NCBI GenBank assembly: GCA_964387695.1
Contig: CAYLXI010000041.1
Coordinates: forward strand, 1-12,437
DNA: 12,437 nucleotides
Source: Thiosulfativibrio sp964387695
GTDB taxonomy: Bacteria > Pseudomonadota > Gammaproteobacteria > Thiomicrospirales > Thiomicrospiraceae
Direction: 5' to 3'
In this document: piece by piece, positions 6,379 to 12,437 of the stretch
Position numbering within the stretch: position 1 is the stretch's first letter
How the letters are laid out: each line of letters starts with the position of its first letter
Made by a program: the position numbers and the translations under genes
Notes under the pieces: model-generated
Told to the model about the DNA's origin: nothing
Seen by the model: the letters and a program-made list of their open reading frames with translations, nothing else
Databases searched by the model: none

Positions 6379-7138
6379 ACGCATTATTCCCTGCCTTGAC
6401 ATTGATGATGGACGAGTTGTAAAAGGCATTCAATTTATTGATATTCGTGATGCTGGCGACCCCATTGAAGTTGCCAAGCATTACGACCAACAAGGGGCGG
6501 ATGAAATTGTTTTTTTAGATATTACTGCCACCGCACATGATAGGGACACAATCATTCATGTGGTGAAGGATGTTGCCAGTCAAGTTTTTATACCTCTTAC
6601 CGTAGGTGGCGGTATTCGTGAAGTTGCTGACATTCGTAAAATGTTAAATGCTGGAGCAGATAAAGTTGCCATTAATTCTGCTGCCATATTCAACCCAGGC
6701 TTTGTTAAGCAGGCGGCGGACACATTTGGTTCTCAATGTATTGTTGTTGCCATTGATGCCAAAAAAGTTTCGCTTAAAGGCGACGAAGATAAGTGGGAAA
6801 TCTTTACTCATGGAGGTCGAAAGCCGACAGGTATTGATGCCATTGAGTGGGCAATAAAAATGGCAAATCTAGGCGCAGGTGAAATTTTACTCACCAGTAT
6901 GGATAAAGATGGCACAAAATCAGGGTTTGATTTAGAATTAACCCGTAAAATATCTGATGCAATAAAAATCCCCGTGATTGCTTCTGGTGGCGTTGGCAAA
7001 CTTGAACATCTTGCGGAAGGAATAATTCAAGGCCATGCCGAAGCTGTTTTAGCTGCCAGCATTTTTCATTTTAAAGAACACACCATCCAAGAAGCTAAAG
7101 AATTTATGCAACAACAAGAAATTGAGGTAAGATTGTGA
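6365..7138 (+). CDS. hisF: Imidazole glycerol phosphate synthase, cyclase subunit
   Basis: HisF is the (beta/alpha)8-barrel half of IGP synthase. It uses ammonia from HisH to turn PRFAR into imidazoleglycerol phosphate and AICAR. The catalytic aspartates are D12 (IPCLDIDDGRVVKG) and D131 (VVAIDAKK). Phosphate-binding segments GGGIR (81-85) and ASGGVGKLEHL near the end are in place. At 257 residues it has the standard length. AGGA lies 8 nt before the ATG inside the hisA coding end, and the two genes overlap by 14 nt. The gene runs straight into hisE through a GTGA overlap; hisI, which often stands between them, is missing. Confidence 0.98.
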   Translation: MSLAKRIIPCLDIDDGRVVKGIQFIDIRDAGDPIEVAKHYDQQGADEIVFLDITATAHDRDTIIHVVKDVASQVFIPLTVGGGIREVADIRKMLNAGADKVAINSAAIFNPGFVKQAADTFGSQCIVVAIDAKKVSLKGDEDKWEIFTHGGRKPTGIDAIEWAIKMANLGAGEILLTSMDKDGTKSGFDLELTRKISDAIKIPVIASGGVGKLEHLAEGIIQGHAEAVLAASIFHFKEHTIQEAKEFMQQQEIEVRL

Positions 7139-7509
7139 GAGATGTCTTAGGTCAGTTAGATAAAATTTTAGCGGCAAGGAAATTAGAAAAACCCGAATCT
7201 TCTTATGTTGCCAGCCTTTATGCCAGCGGCATTGAAAAGATTTTAAAAAAAGTAGCAGAAGAATCTGCTGAAACCATTATGGCAGCTAAAGACTGTCAAC
7301 AACAGCCTAATAGCCAAAAAGCGAAAGAACATCTTGTGTATGAAATAACCGATCTGTGGTTTCACACCCTGGTGCTACTCTCACAACAAGGGCTATCAAG
7401 CAAAAATATTACCGAAGAACTACAAAAAAGATTTGGACTCTCTGGCTTAGAAGAAAAAGCCAGCAGACAAGGACGACAAGCACAAAAGCAAGGACAAAAA
7501 CATGAATGA
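7135..7509 (+). CDS. hisE: Phosphoribosyl-ATP pyrophosphatase
   Basis: HisE removes pyrophosphate from phosphoribosyl-ATP, the second step of histidine synthesis. The 124-residue all-alpha protein shows the family core KILKKVAEESAETIMAAKD (about 36-54), with acidic residues for magnesium, and YEITDLWFHTLVLL (about 69-82). The end FGLSGLEEKASR is typical, but a basic, Gln-rich tail of about 13 residues (RQAQKQGQK) follows. It starts at GTG, overlapping the hisF TGA in a GTGA arrangement, with GAGG 7 nt upstream. It is HisE alone, not a HisIE fusion. Its last 8 nt overlap hinT. Confidence 0.95.
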   Translation: MRDVLGQLDKILAARKLEKPESSYVASLYASGIEKILKKVAEESAETIMAAKDCQQQPNSQKAKEHLVYEITDLWFHTLVLLSQQGLSSKNITEELQKRFGLSGLEEKASRQGRQAQKQGQKHE

Positions 7510-7822
7510 TGAACCCAGTATTTTTACCAAGATAATGAACGCAGAAATTTCCGCAGATATTATTCATGAAGATGACAAGTGTATTGTAATTAAAGATATT
7601 AATCCAAAAGCAAGAATTCATCTTTTAGTCATACCAAGAAAACCCATTAAAAGCCTGTTTGATCTAAAACCAGAAGATAAAGATACCATGGGGCATATGA
7701 TATTATTATTGCCACAACTTGCGACATCTCAAGGACTCAATGGCTTTAGAACTCAAATCAATACGGGGAAATCTGGCGGACAAGAAGTCTTTCACATTCA
7801 CATGCATTTATTGGGAGATTAA
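7502..7822 (+). CDS. hinT: HIT-family purine nucleoside phosphoramidase (HinT-like)
   Basis: This 106-residue cytoplasmic protein belongs to the histidine triad family, whose HinT branch hydrolyses adenosine phosphoramidates and aminoacyl-adenylates. The N-terminus SIFTKIMNAEISADIIHEDD and the signature SGGQEVFHIHMHLLG (91-105) are typical. H98, H100 and H102 form the triad, with H100 the expected nucleophile. It stops right after the triad (LLGD), a few residues shorter than many relatives. AAGGA lies 8 nt before the ATG, inside the end of hisE. The hisE-hinT-tatABC order is a recurring arrangement in proteobacteria; a functional link to histidine synthesis is not established. Confidence 0.93.
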   Translation: MNDEPSIFTKIMNAEISADIIHEDDKCIVIKDINPKARIHLLVIPRKPIKSLFDLKPEDKDTMGHMILLLPQLATSQGLNGFRTQINTGKSGGQEVFHIHMHLLGD

Positions 7823-7851
7823 ATTAACTCATATTATTAAGAAGTACTTTC

Positions 7852-7860
7852 TGATATGAT
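7852..7860 (+). promoter_or_regulatory. Possible extended -10 promoter upstream of tatA
   Basis: TGATATGAT fits an extended -10 (TG-N-TATGAT) in the 91-nt gap between hinT and tatA, with a start expected near 7867 and a leader of about 47 nt. The -35 region is weak. It could let tatABC be transcribed independently of the his genes. Confidence 0.3.
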
Positions 7861-7913
7861 TAGCCATCATTTTTTATACATCGACTTAAAAACCTGTTCA
7901 CTGGAGAACTAAA

Positions 7914-8174
7914 ATGGGCATTAGCATTTGGCAGTTATTAATTATTTTAGCAATCGTTTTAGTTTTGTTTGGTGCAAAACGCTTAAAAAACATAGGCTCT
8001 GACTTAGGAGGAGCAATTAAAGGTTTTAAAAAAGCCGTTCAAGAAGAAGAAAACAAAAGCAGCAAAGATGCCGACCAGCAATTAAAAGAAAAAGAAGAAG
8101 ACAATGTTTTTGATGTTCAGGCTGAAGAAAAAAAATCAGATGCAGCCGAAACTGAGAAAAAAGATAAGGCTTGA
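7914..8174 (+). CDS. tatA: Sec-independent protein translocase subunit TatA
   Basis: TatA polymerises at TatBC-substrate complexes to let folded proteins cross the inner membrane. The 86-residue product has the classic layout: a very short periplasmic N-terminus with polar Q7, a membrane helix (about 5-19), the FGAKRL hinge (19-24), then an amphipathic helix (about 25-42) with GSDLGGAIKGFKKAV. The tail is highly charged and low in complexity (Glu/Lys/Asp). GGAG about 10 nt before the ATG is the ribosome-binding site. It heads tatABC; an 86-nt gap with an inverted repeat separates it from tatB. Confidence 0.96.
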   Translation: MGISIWQLLIILAIVLVLFGAKRLKNIGSDLGGAIKGFKKAVQEEENKSSKDADQQLKEKEEDNVFDVQAEEKKSDAAETEKKDKA

Positions 8175-8182
8175 ATATATTT

Positions 8183-8224
8183 GAGACCTATACATGAGAG
8201 TGAGAGGAGAAGGGTAAAGGTCTC
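8183..8224 (+). other. Inverted repeat between tatA and tatB
   Basis: GAGACCT (8183-8189) and AGGTCTC (8218-8224) are perfect 7-bp inverted arms around a 28-nt purine-rich loop. The loop contains a 7-codon frame (ATG at 8194, TAA at 8215-8217; MRVRGEG) and GAGGAG-like sequence. No T-run follows. The element may influence the TatA to TatB ratio; this is inferred. Confidence 0.5.
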
Positions 8225-8260
8225 TATTTTAATTAAATTATTTAAAAAACGAGAATTTTT

Positions 8261-8782
8261 ATGTTTGATGTAGGGCTAATGGAAATTATGATCATCCTCA
8301 TAATTGCTCTCTTGGTTATAGGGCCAGAGCGCATGCCTGAGGTTGCTCGTAAAATCGGAGGGTTACTTGGTAAAGCCAAAAACTTAGCCAGCTCTATGAA
8401 ACAAAATAGCGGCTTTAATGAAGCTGTTAATGAACTTCAATCTTCACTGAACCTAGAAGAAGAGAAAAAAAGTTTTGAAAAAATTCGCAATGACTTAACA
8501 GAAGATTTTTCTAGCACAACAAAAGATTTAAACTTAGATGATCTTCAAAGCCCTTTTGGTACAAACTTAGAACAATCAACCTTAGACAACCAATTTAATA
8601 AAGCCCCTAGTCAGCCAAAAAAACCGCAAATAGAACCAGATAATTCAGATAAATACTCACCTGTTGCTAAAACTAAAGAAGCTGTCACCATTAAAAAAAC
8701 AGCTCCCGTAGCAGAAGTAAAAGCTCCCATTAAAGATTCACCTGAAAACACTGACTCTCCAACAGACAAAAAACAAGCCTAA
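8261..8782 (+). CDS. tatB: Sec-independent protein translocase subunit TatB
   Basis: TatB forms the twin-arginine signal receptor with TatC in the inner membrane. The 173-residue protein opens MFDVGLMEIM with the TatB-specific E8. One membrane helix (about 5-20) ends at G21-P22, and a long amphipathic helix (about 23-60, VARKIGGLLGKAKNLASSM) follows. The C-terminal 100 residues are hydrophilic and rich in Lys, Pro, Ser and Asp, as is common and poorly conserved in TatB. Length equals that of E. coli TatB. The ribosome-binding site is weak (GAG in AACGAGAA). Six nt separate its stop from tatC. Confidence 0.95.
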   Translation: MFDVGLMEIMIILIIALLVIGPERMPEVARKIGGLLGKAKNLASSMKQNSGFNEAVNELQSSLNLEEEKKSFEKIRNDLTEDFSSTTKDLNLDDLQSPFGTNLEQSTLDNQFNKAPSQPKKPQIEPDNSDKYSPVAKTKEAVTIKKTAPVAEVKAPIKDSPENTDSPTDKKQA

Positions 8783-8788
8783 TTAATC

Positions 8789-9928
8789 ATGAGCAAAAAC
8801 GCCCTTCCCCCAGAAGATCAAGAAATGACCCTTGTTCAGCATTTGCTAGACTTAAAAAGTGCTTTAACTAAATCTGTTATTGCAATCATTGTAATATTTA
8901 TTTTCTTATTTCCCTTTGCAAATGAAATTTATACCTATATGGCAGAACCCTTAACGCGTTTTTTGCCTGACGATACCAGCATGATTGCAACAGGGGTCGC
9001 CTCTCCGTTTTTAACCCCCTTTAAATTAAGCTTGGTACTGGCGATTTACTTGGCAATGCCCGTATTGCTTTATCAAATTTGGTCTTTTATTGCCCCCGCA
9101 CTTTATAAACATGAACGCCAATTAATTGCTCCCGTTTTATTTTTTAGCTCTTTCTTATTTTATGCGGGTGGTGCTTTTGCCTTTTATGTTGTTTTTCCAC
9201 TGGTGTTTGGTTTCTTATCAACCGCTGCTCCAGAAGGCGTAACCATTGCTACAGACATTTCACTTTATCTCGACTTTGTTATTAAAATGTTCTTTGCTTT
9301 TGGTTTTGCATTTGAAGTTCCTGTGGTGGTGGTTTTACTCATATTAACAGGCATTGCCACACCAGAAAAACTATCCCATGCTCGTCCCTATGTTATTGTT
9401 GGGGCATTTGTCATAGGCATGTTATTAACCCCTCCCGACATTATTTCACAAACTTTACTTGCCATTCCTGTGTGGATTTTATATGAAGCAGGCATTATAG
9501 TAGGACGAATAGTCAAAAAATCACGCGATAAATCTGCCAAAAAACGAGAACCATCCAAAGGATTGGATGATAGTGATGAAGACTACGAAAGTAATTTTGA
9601 CAATGACTTTGATGATGAAGACTATGAGTATGAACCTTATCAAAGCAAAAAAGAACAAAAATCGACGGCGACGAAGGAGAATAAAAATAACAGCCAAAAC
9701 AATTCAAAAACCATTCCAGAAGAAGAGTTAGATACTCGCTACGCTGACCAACAAATGGATGACACTGACTGGGAGAAAGATTTTGATAAAATTGATTCCG
9801 ACTTTGGTGTTTTGGATAAAGAATACCAAGAAAAACAAAATGGCAAAACAGGTAAAACAGGTAAAGCCGATGATGAAACAAAAGTTACCAAAAACTCATC
9901 AACATCTAACAAGCCTAAAAAAGATTAA
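8789..9928 (+). CDS. tatC: Sec-independent protein translocase subunit TatC with long acidic C-terminal extension
   Basis: TatC is the six-helix core of the Tat translocase and main recogniser of twin-arginine signals. Residues 1-250 align well by eye with E. coli TatC: MIATGVASPFLTPFKL, F100-IAPALYKHE-109 (F94 and E103 in E. coli), FYVVFPLVFGFL, RPYVIVGAFVIGMLLTPPD, QTLLAIP. Two features are odd. The N-terminal HLxELRxRL motif reads HLLDLKSAL, replacing E15, R17 and R19 with D21, K23 and A25. After about residue 252 comes a 127-residue extension, first strongly acidic with many Asp/Tyr (SDEDYESNF, DDEDYEYEP), ending in a Lys/Gly/Thr/Ser tail. Total length is 379 against about 250-260 usual. 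It has no clear ribosome-binding site and starts 6 nt after tatB, so it is probably coupled. Its last 59 nt overlap the next gene. Confidence 0.95.
   Translation: MSKNALPPEDQEMTLVQHLLDLKSALTKSVIAIIVIFIFLFPFANEIYTYMAEPLTRFLPDDTSMIATGVASPFLTPFKLSLVLAIYLAMPVLLYQIWSFIAPALYKHERQLIAPVLFFSSFLFYAGGAFAFYVVFPLVFGFLSTAAPEGVTIATDISLYLDFVIKMFFAFGFAFEVPVVVVLLILTGIATPEKLSHARPYVIVGAFVIGMLLTPPDIISQTLLAIPVWILYEAGIIVGRIVKKSRDKSAKKREPSKGLDDSDEDYESNFDNDFDDEDYEYEPYQSKKEQKSTATKENKNNSQNNSKTIPEEELDTRYADQQMDDTDWEKDFDKIDSDFGVLDKEYQEKQNGKTGKTGKADDETKVTKNSSTSNKPKKD
9842..9868 (+). repeat. Three 9-bp tandem repeats at the tatC 3' end
   Basis: GGCAAAACA, GGTAAAACA and GGTAAAGCC lie head to tail and encode the GKTGKTGKA stretch of the TatC tail. 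The AGG at 9859-9861 inside the repeat is spaced 8 nt from the ATG at 9870 and is the best ribosome-binding site for the following gene. Confidence 0.7.
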
Positions 9929-11678
9929 ATTAGGCTTAGTTTTAACCCTAATTAGTTATTTAACTCTTTTGGGGTTGGGTTCGGCTGCATGGGCAAACAC
10001 CCCAAATAATGTCCAAGCTAGCCACCTTGTTAATCAACTGGCCAACAACCCTTCTTCCTATTTAGAAATGCATGCAAAAGACCCTATTCACTGGCAAACT
10101 TGGCAAAAAAACACCTTAAAAACAGCCCAAAAAGATAACCGCCTAATCTTTATTTCCAGCGGATATTTTGCCTGCCATTGGTGTCATGTCATGCATAAAG
10201 AAAATTATCTTCATCCTGATATTGCACAAAAACTCAATAAATCATTTTTAAGCATTAAAGTTGATAGAGAGCTTACCCCCGACCTAGACCAATATCTCAT
10301 TGATTTTTCTAGAAAAACAACGGGGGTCGCTGGCTGGCCACAACATGTTTTTCTTACCCCAAACGGCTATCCGTTCTATTCTTTCATTTATTTAAATAAT
10401 GAAAAATTCAGTACACTTTTACAAAGAATTATTACTTTATGGGAACAAGACCCTGAGAATATCGAACAAATCGCTAAAGATGCTCAACCGCAAGCATTTG
10501 ATCCTAAGCCACTTTCTCAAGATATTCTACAAGAAAACCTAATTCAATCACTCTTACCCAACATAGACACCCTAAGCGGAGGATTAAAAACCACCTCCAA
10601 ATTTCCTAAAGCACCTTTACTACAGTCTTTACTTAATAAAGCAACTTTACCTGAAGAAATTGAAGACTGGCTTATTTTTACCCTAGACCAAATGCAAGGT
10701 AAATACAATCACCTATTTGACCATATCAATGGTGGATTTTATCGTTATACCATTGATCCAGAATGGCAAATTCCCCACTTTGAAAAAATGCTTTATACTC
10801 AAGCTCAACTCATTAGCATTTATTTCCAAGCGGGAAAAAAATTTAACCGCCCAGATTATTTAATCACCGCACAACAAACCTTAGAATATGCTGAAACTCA
10901 TCTTTTTAACCCCAGCGTATCACTATTTCTTAGCAGTCAATCTGCCCTTGACAAACAAGGTATAGAAGGTGGTAATTATTTATTTAACGAGCAAAATTTA
11001 AAAAAAATATTCACAAAACCACAATTTCAGATTGTCGAAAACCAATGGAAACTAGACCAAGCACCCCCTTATGATATTGGCTGGCATCCTAAGCCCACAA
11101 CACAGTCTTGGCAAGAAATTAAAGACAAACTTAAAGCCAATCCTAAAGATATACCAACAGACAGTAAAAGTTTGCTGGGGTGGAATGGTCTAATGTTATC
11201 TGCCTATGCTCAAGCTTATTTAGTCTCTTCCTCACCAGAAACTCTGTCATCTGGCCAACAATTAGCCAACAACTTATTAAAACTTATTAAGCACCCCACC
11301 CCCCCTAGAGCACTTGCTATAAAAGGAGAATTTATGGGGCAAGCCAATATTCAAGACTATGCTTTTATTATTCAAGGCTTGACTCACTGGCTTCCTAATC
11401 TATCTAGCTCTGCTAAACAGGAAACTTTAAAAGAACAAATCAAACACTTAGATAAAACCGCACAACAGAAGTTTTTGACTCCTAAAGGCTGGTTAATCAG
11501 TGAATCTCCTCTACTTCCTGGGCAAAGAGGGGTTTGGGCAATGCCAGACGATGCCATTCCGAGCCCAACTGCCATTTTAGACTGTCGATATGCTACAAAT
11601 TTAGCTAAAGCTGCTGGAAAAATTAAAGATGACCCTATTAAATTTTCCAGTTATTTAAACTGTCAACCATTAAAATAA
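9870..11678 (+). CDS. Exported thioredoxin-fold/alpha-barrel protein, DUF255 (YyaL/SPATA20-like) family
   Basis: This 602-residue protein has a Sec-type signal peptide: a Lys-containing start, the hydrophobic core LGLVLTLISYLTLLGLG and likely cleavage after SAAWA (residue 42). It should act in the periplasm. The thioredoxin-like domain (about 50-200) carries the motif CHWCHVM with C102 and C105, then GVAGWP (near 155). The second part resembles the alpha/alpha barrel of this family: KFPKAP, GGFYRY (288-293), PHFEKMLY (302-309), LLGWNGLML and QDYAFIIQGL. Biochemical function is not known to me. The frame is open from 9759 with ATGs at 9759 and 9840; 9870 is chosen for its AGG site, with 9873 almost equal. 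Every usable start lies inside tatC. There is no twin arginine, so it is probably not a Tat substrate. Confidence 0.85.
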   Translation: MMKQKLPKTHQHLTSLKKIKLGLVLTLISYLTLLGLGSAAWANTPNNVQASHLVNQLANNPSSYLEMHAKDPIHWQTWQKNTLKTAQKDNRLIFISSGYFACHWCHVMHKENYLHPDIAQKLNKSFLSIKVDRELTPDLDQYLIDFSRKTTGVAGWPQHVFLTPNGYPFYSFIYLNNEKFSTLLQRIITLWEQDPENIEQIAKDAQPQAFDPKPLSQDILQENLIQSLLPNIDTLSGGLKTTSKFPKAPLLQSLLNKATLPEEIEDWLIFTLDQMQGKYNHLFDHINGGFYRYTIDPEWQIPHFEKMLYTQAQLISIYFQAGKKFNRPDYLITAQQTLEYAETHLFNPSVSLFLSSQSALDKQGIEGGNYLFNEQNLKKIFTKPQFQIVENQWKLDQAPPYDIGWHPKPTTQSWQEIKDKLKANPKDIPTDSKSLLGWNGLMLSAYAQAYLVSSSPETLSSGQQLANNLLKLIKHPTPPRALAIKGEFMGQANIQDYAFIIQGLTHWLPNLSSSAKQETLKEQIKHLDKTAQQKFLTPKGWLISESPLLPGQRGVWAMPDDAIPSPTAILDCRYATNLAKAAGKIKDDPIKFSSYLNCQPLK

Positions 11679-11687
11679 AGCTATTAG

Positions 11688-12374
11688 ATGCCCTTTTTAA
11701 TTATTGGATTTGTTTTTCTATTTATTCTTACCTCGCTGCCCAACTGGTGGACACAAAGAATTTTAAAAAAGCACTCTAAACCCCACCCAGATATTCCGGG
11801 AACAGGGGGTGAGTTTGCTGAGCATTTAATTAAAAAATACAAACTAAATATTACTTTAGAAGAAACCCCAACAGGCGATCATTATGACCCTATTGATAAG
11901 GTTGTGCGGATTTCTAGCCAAAACTTTAATACCAATTCTTTAACTGCCATAACCACTGTCGCCCATGAAATAGGACATGCCATACAAGACAAAGAAAATT
12001 ACGAACCCTTAAAGCAAAGAACCGCTTTAATTGAGCGTTCGCAATGGATGCAAAAATTCAGTGGTTTTGCCCTAATGATTACCCCAATATTGATTCCAAT
12101 ATTTCACACTCCAATGATTGCTCTAATCACTTTCACGGCTGGATTTATGGCAATGGGTGTTCCTGTTATCATTCACCTTAGCACCCTTCCTGTTGAGTTT
12201 GATGCCAGCTATAAACGAGCTTTACCTTTACTCAAAGAAGGAAAATATCTTAGCCATAAAGATCAAAAACATGCTAAAAAAATTCTCTGGGCCTGTGCCA
12301 TGACCTACGCTGCCGCCTCTTTATCAAGCCTACTAAACTTATGGAAATGGCTAAGAGCGGTTAAGGGACGTTAA
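11688..12374 (+). CDS. Membrane-anchored zinc metallopeptidase, YugP-like family
   Basis: This 228-residue protein has a membrane helix at residues 2-17, a soluble catalytic segment, then two helices (about 124-140 and 143-165). The zinc motif is HEIGH at 93-97 (VAHEIGHAIQD), and E170 in LPVEFDAS is the likely third ligand. The conserved N-terminal PGTGGEFAEHLI and DHYDPIDKVVRIS fit the YugP-like zinc peptidase family, whose substrates are largely unknown. The Trp/Lys-rich end follows a last hydrophobic stretch. The ATG sits 9 nt after the upstream stop without a clear ribosome-binding site, so it is probably co-transcribed and coupled. A role in membrane protein quality control is only a guess. 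Confidence 0.88.
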   Translation: MPFLIIGFVFLFILTSLPNWWTQRILKKHSKPHPDIPGTGGEFAEHLIKKYKLNITLEETPTGDHYDPIDKVVRISSQNFNTNSLTAITTVAHEIGHAIQDKENYEPLKQRTALIERSQWMQKFSGFALMITPILIPIFHTPMIALITFTAGFMAMGVPVIIHLSTLPVEFDASYKRALPLLKEGKYLSHKDQKHAKKILWACAMTYAAASLSSLLNLWKWLRAVKGR

Positions 12375-12387
12375 GGAAGCACTTAAG

Positions 12388-12437
12388 TTAACGAGCTTTT
12401 GCCACCACCCAAGCTTCAATAGTTATAATGTCAGTAT
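12388..12437 (-). CDS. 3' end of an unidentified convergent gene (partial)
   Basis: On the minus strand one frame is open from the window edge to a TAA at 12390-12388, reading TDIITIEAWVVAKAR. The other two minus frames contain stops close to the window edge. The amphipathic beta-strand-like ending would suit many enzymes, for example a methyltransferase, but 15 codons cannot identify it. Only 13 nt separate its stop from that of the metallopeptidase gene. CGTTAA and TTAACG flank this gap as 6-bp inverted arms, without T-runs. Confidence 0.4.
   Translation of the reverse strand, partial: TDIITIEAWVVAKAR

Noticed and set aside
9513..9881. A 122-codon minus-strand frame opposite the TatC extension.
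   Set aside because: Its Phe/His/Leu-rich sequence is what the complement of Asp/Glu/Lys/Asn-rich codons gives; there is no ribosome-binding site or recognisable domain.
9900..9998. The DUF255 protein as a Tat substrate, because SLKKIKL vaguely resembles the twin-arginine motif and tatC is adjacent.
   Set aside because: There is no Arg-Arg pair; the long Leu-rich core and SAAWA cleavage site are those of a Sec signal peptide.

Overview
The window looks like a stretch of chromosome from an AT-rich, respiratory, Gram-negative proteobacterium. The most likely source is a gammaproteobacterium, possibly one of the sulfur-oxidising Thiomicrospira/Hydrogenovibrio-like lineages. The reasons are the four-gene cbb3 oxidase operon, an E. 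coli-like TatC core, and the his–hinT–tatABC gene order that is common in beta- and gammaproteobacteria. This placement is inferred from protein similarity remembered by eye; no search was run.

Layout. On the minus strand, reading right to left from 3634 to 61, lies the complete ccoNOQP operon for a cbb3-type cytochrome c oxidase (high-affinity O2 reduction). An AT-rich intergenic region of 677 bp (3635-4311) separates it from a plus-strand gene train running to 12374. That train starts with histidine biosynthesis genes hisB-hisH-hisA-hisF-hisE, with overlaps or short gaps. Next are a HIT-family nucleotide hydrolase (hinT) and the twin-arginine translocase genes tatA-tatB-tatC. Last come an exported thioredoxin-fold/alpha-barrel protein of the DUF255 (YyaL/SPATA20-like) family and a membrane-anchored YugP-like zinc metallopeptidase. 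The last 50 bases probably hold the 3' end of a convergent minus-strand gene.

How the genes work together. CcoN is the catalytic haem b/b3-CuB subunit, CcoO and CcoP carry c-type haems, and CcoQ is the small stabilising subunit. HisB, HisH, HisA, HisF and HisE cover phosphoribosyl-ATP hydrolysis, the ProFAR isomerase step, IGP synthase and IGP dehydratase. The cyclohydrolase gene hisI, usually next to hisE, is not here, nor are hisG, hisD and hisC, so the pathway must be completed from other loci. TatABC export folded, often cofactor-bearing proteins, a common partner of respiratory metabolism.

Most of the window is ordinary core genome and I see no mobile element, CRISPR array, tRNA or rRNA. 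The points most worth a second look are these: TatC has a roughly 125-residue acidic extension and a conservatively altered N-terminal signal-binding motif; the DUF255 gene starts inside tatC; CcoO has an unusually long linker before its haem; there are hairpins between ccoN and ccoO and between tatA and tatB; an FNR-like site lies upstream of ccoN at a suggestive spacing from a consensus -10; and short tandem repeats occur at gene boundaries, two of them supplying ribosome-binding sites.
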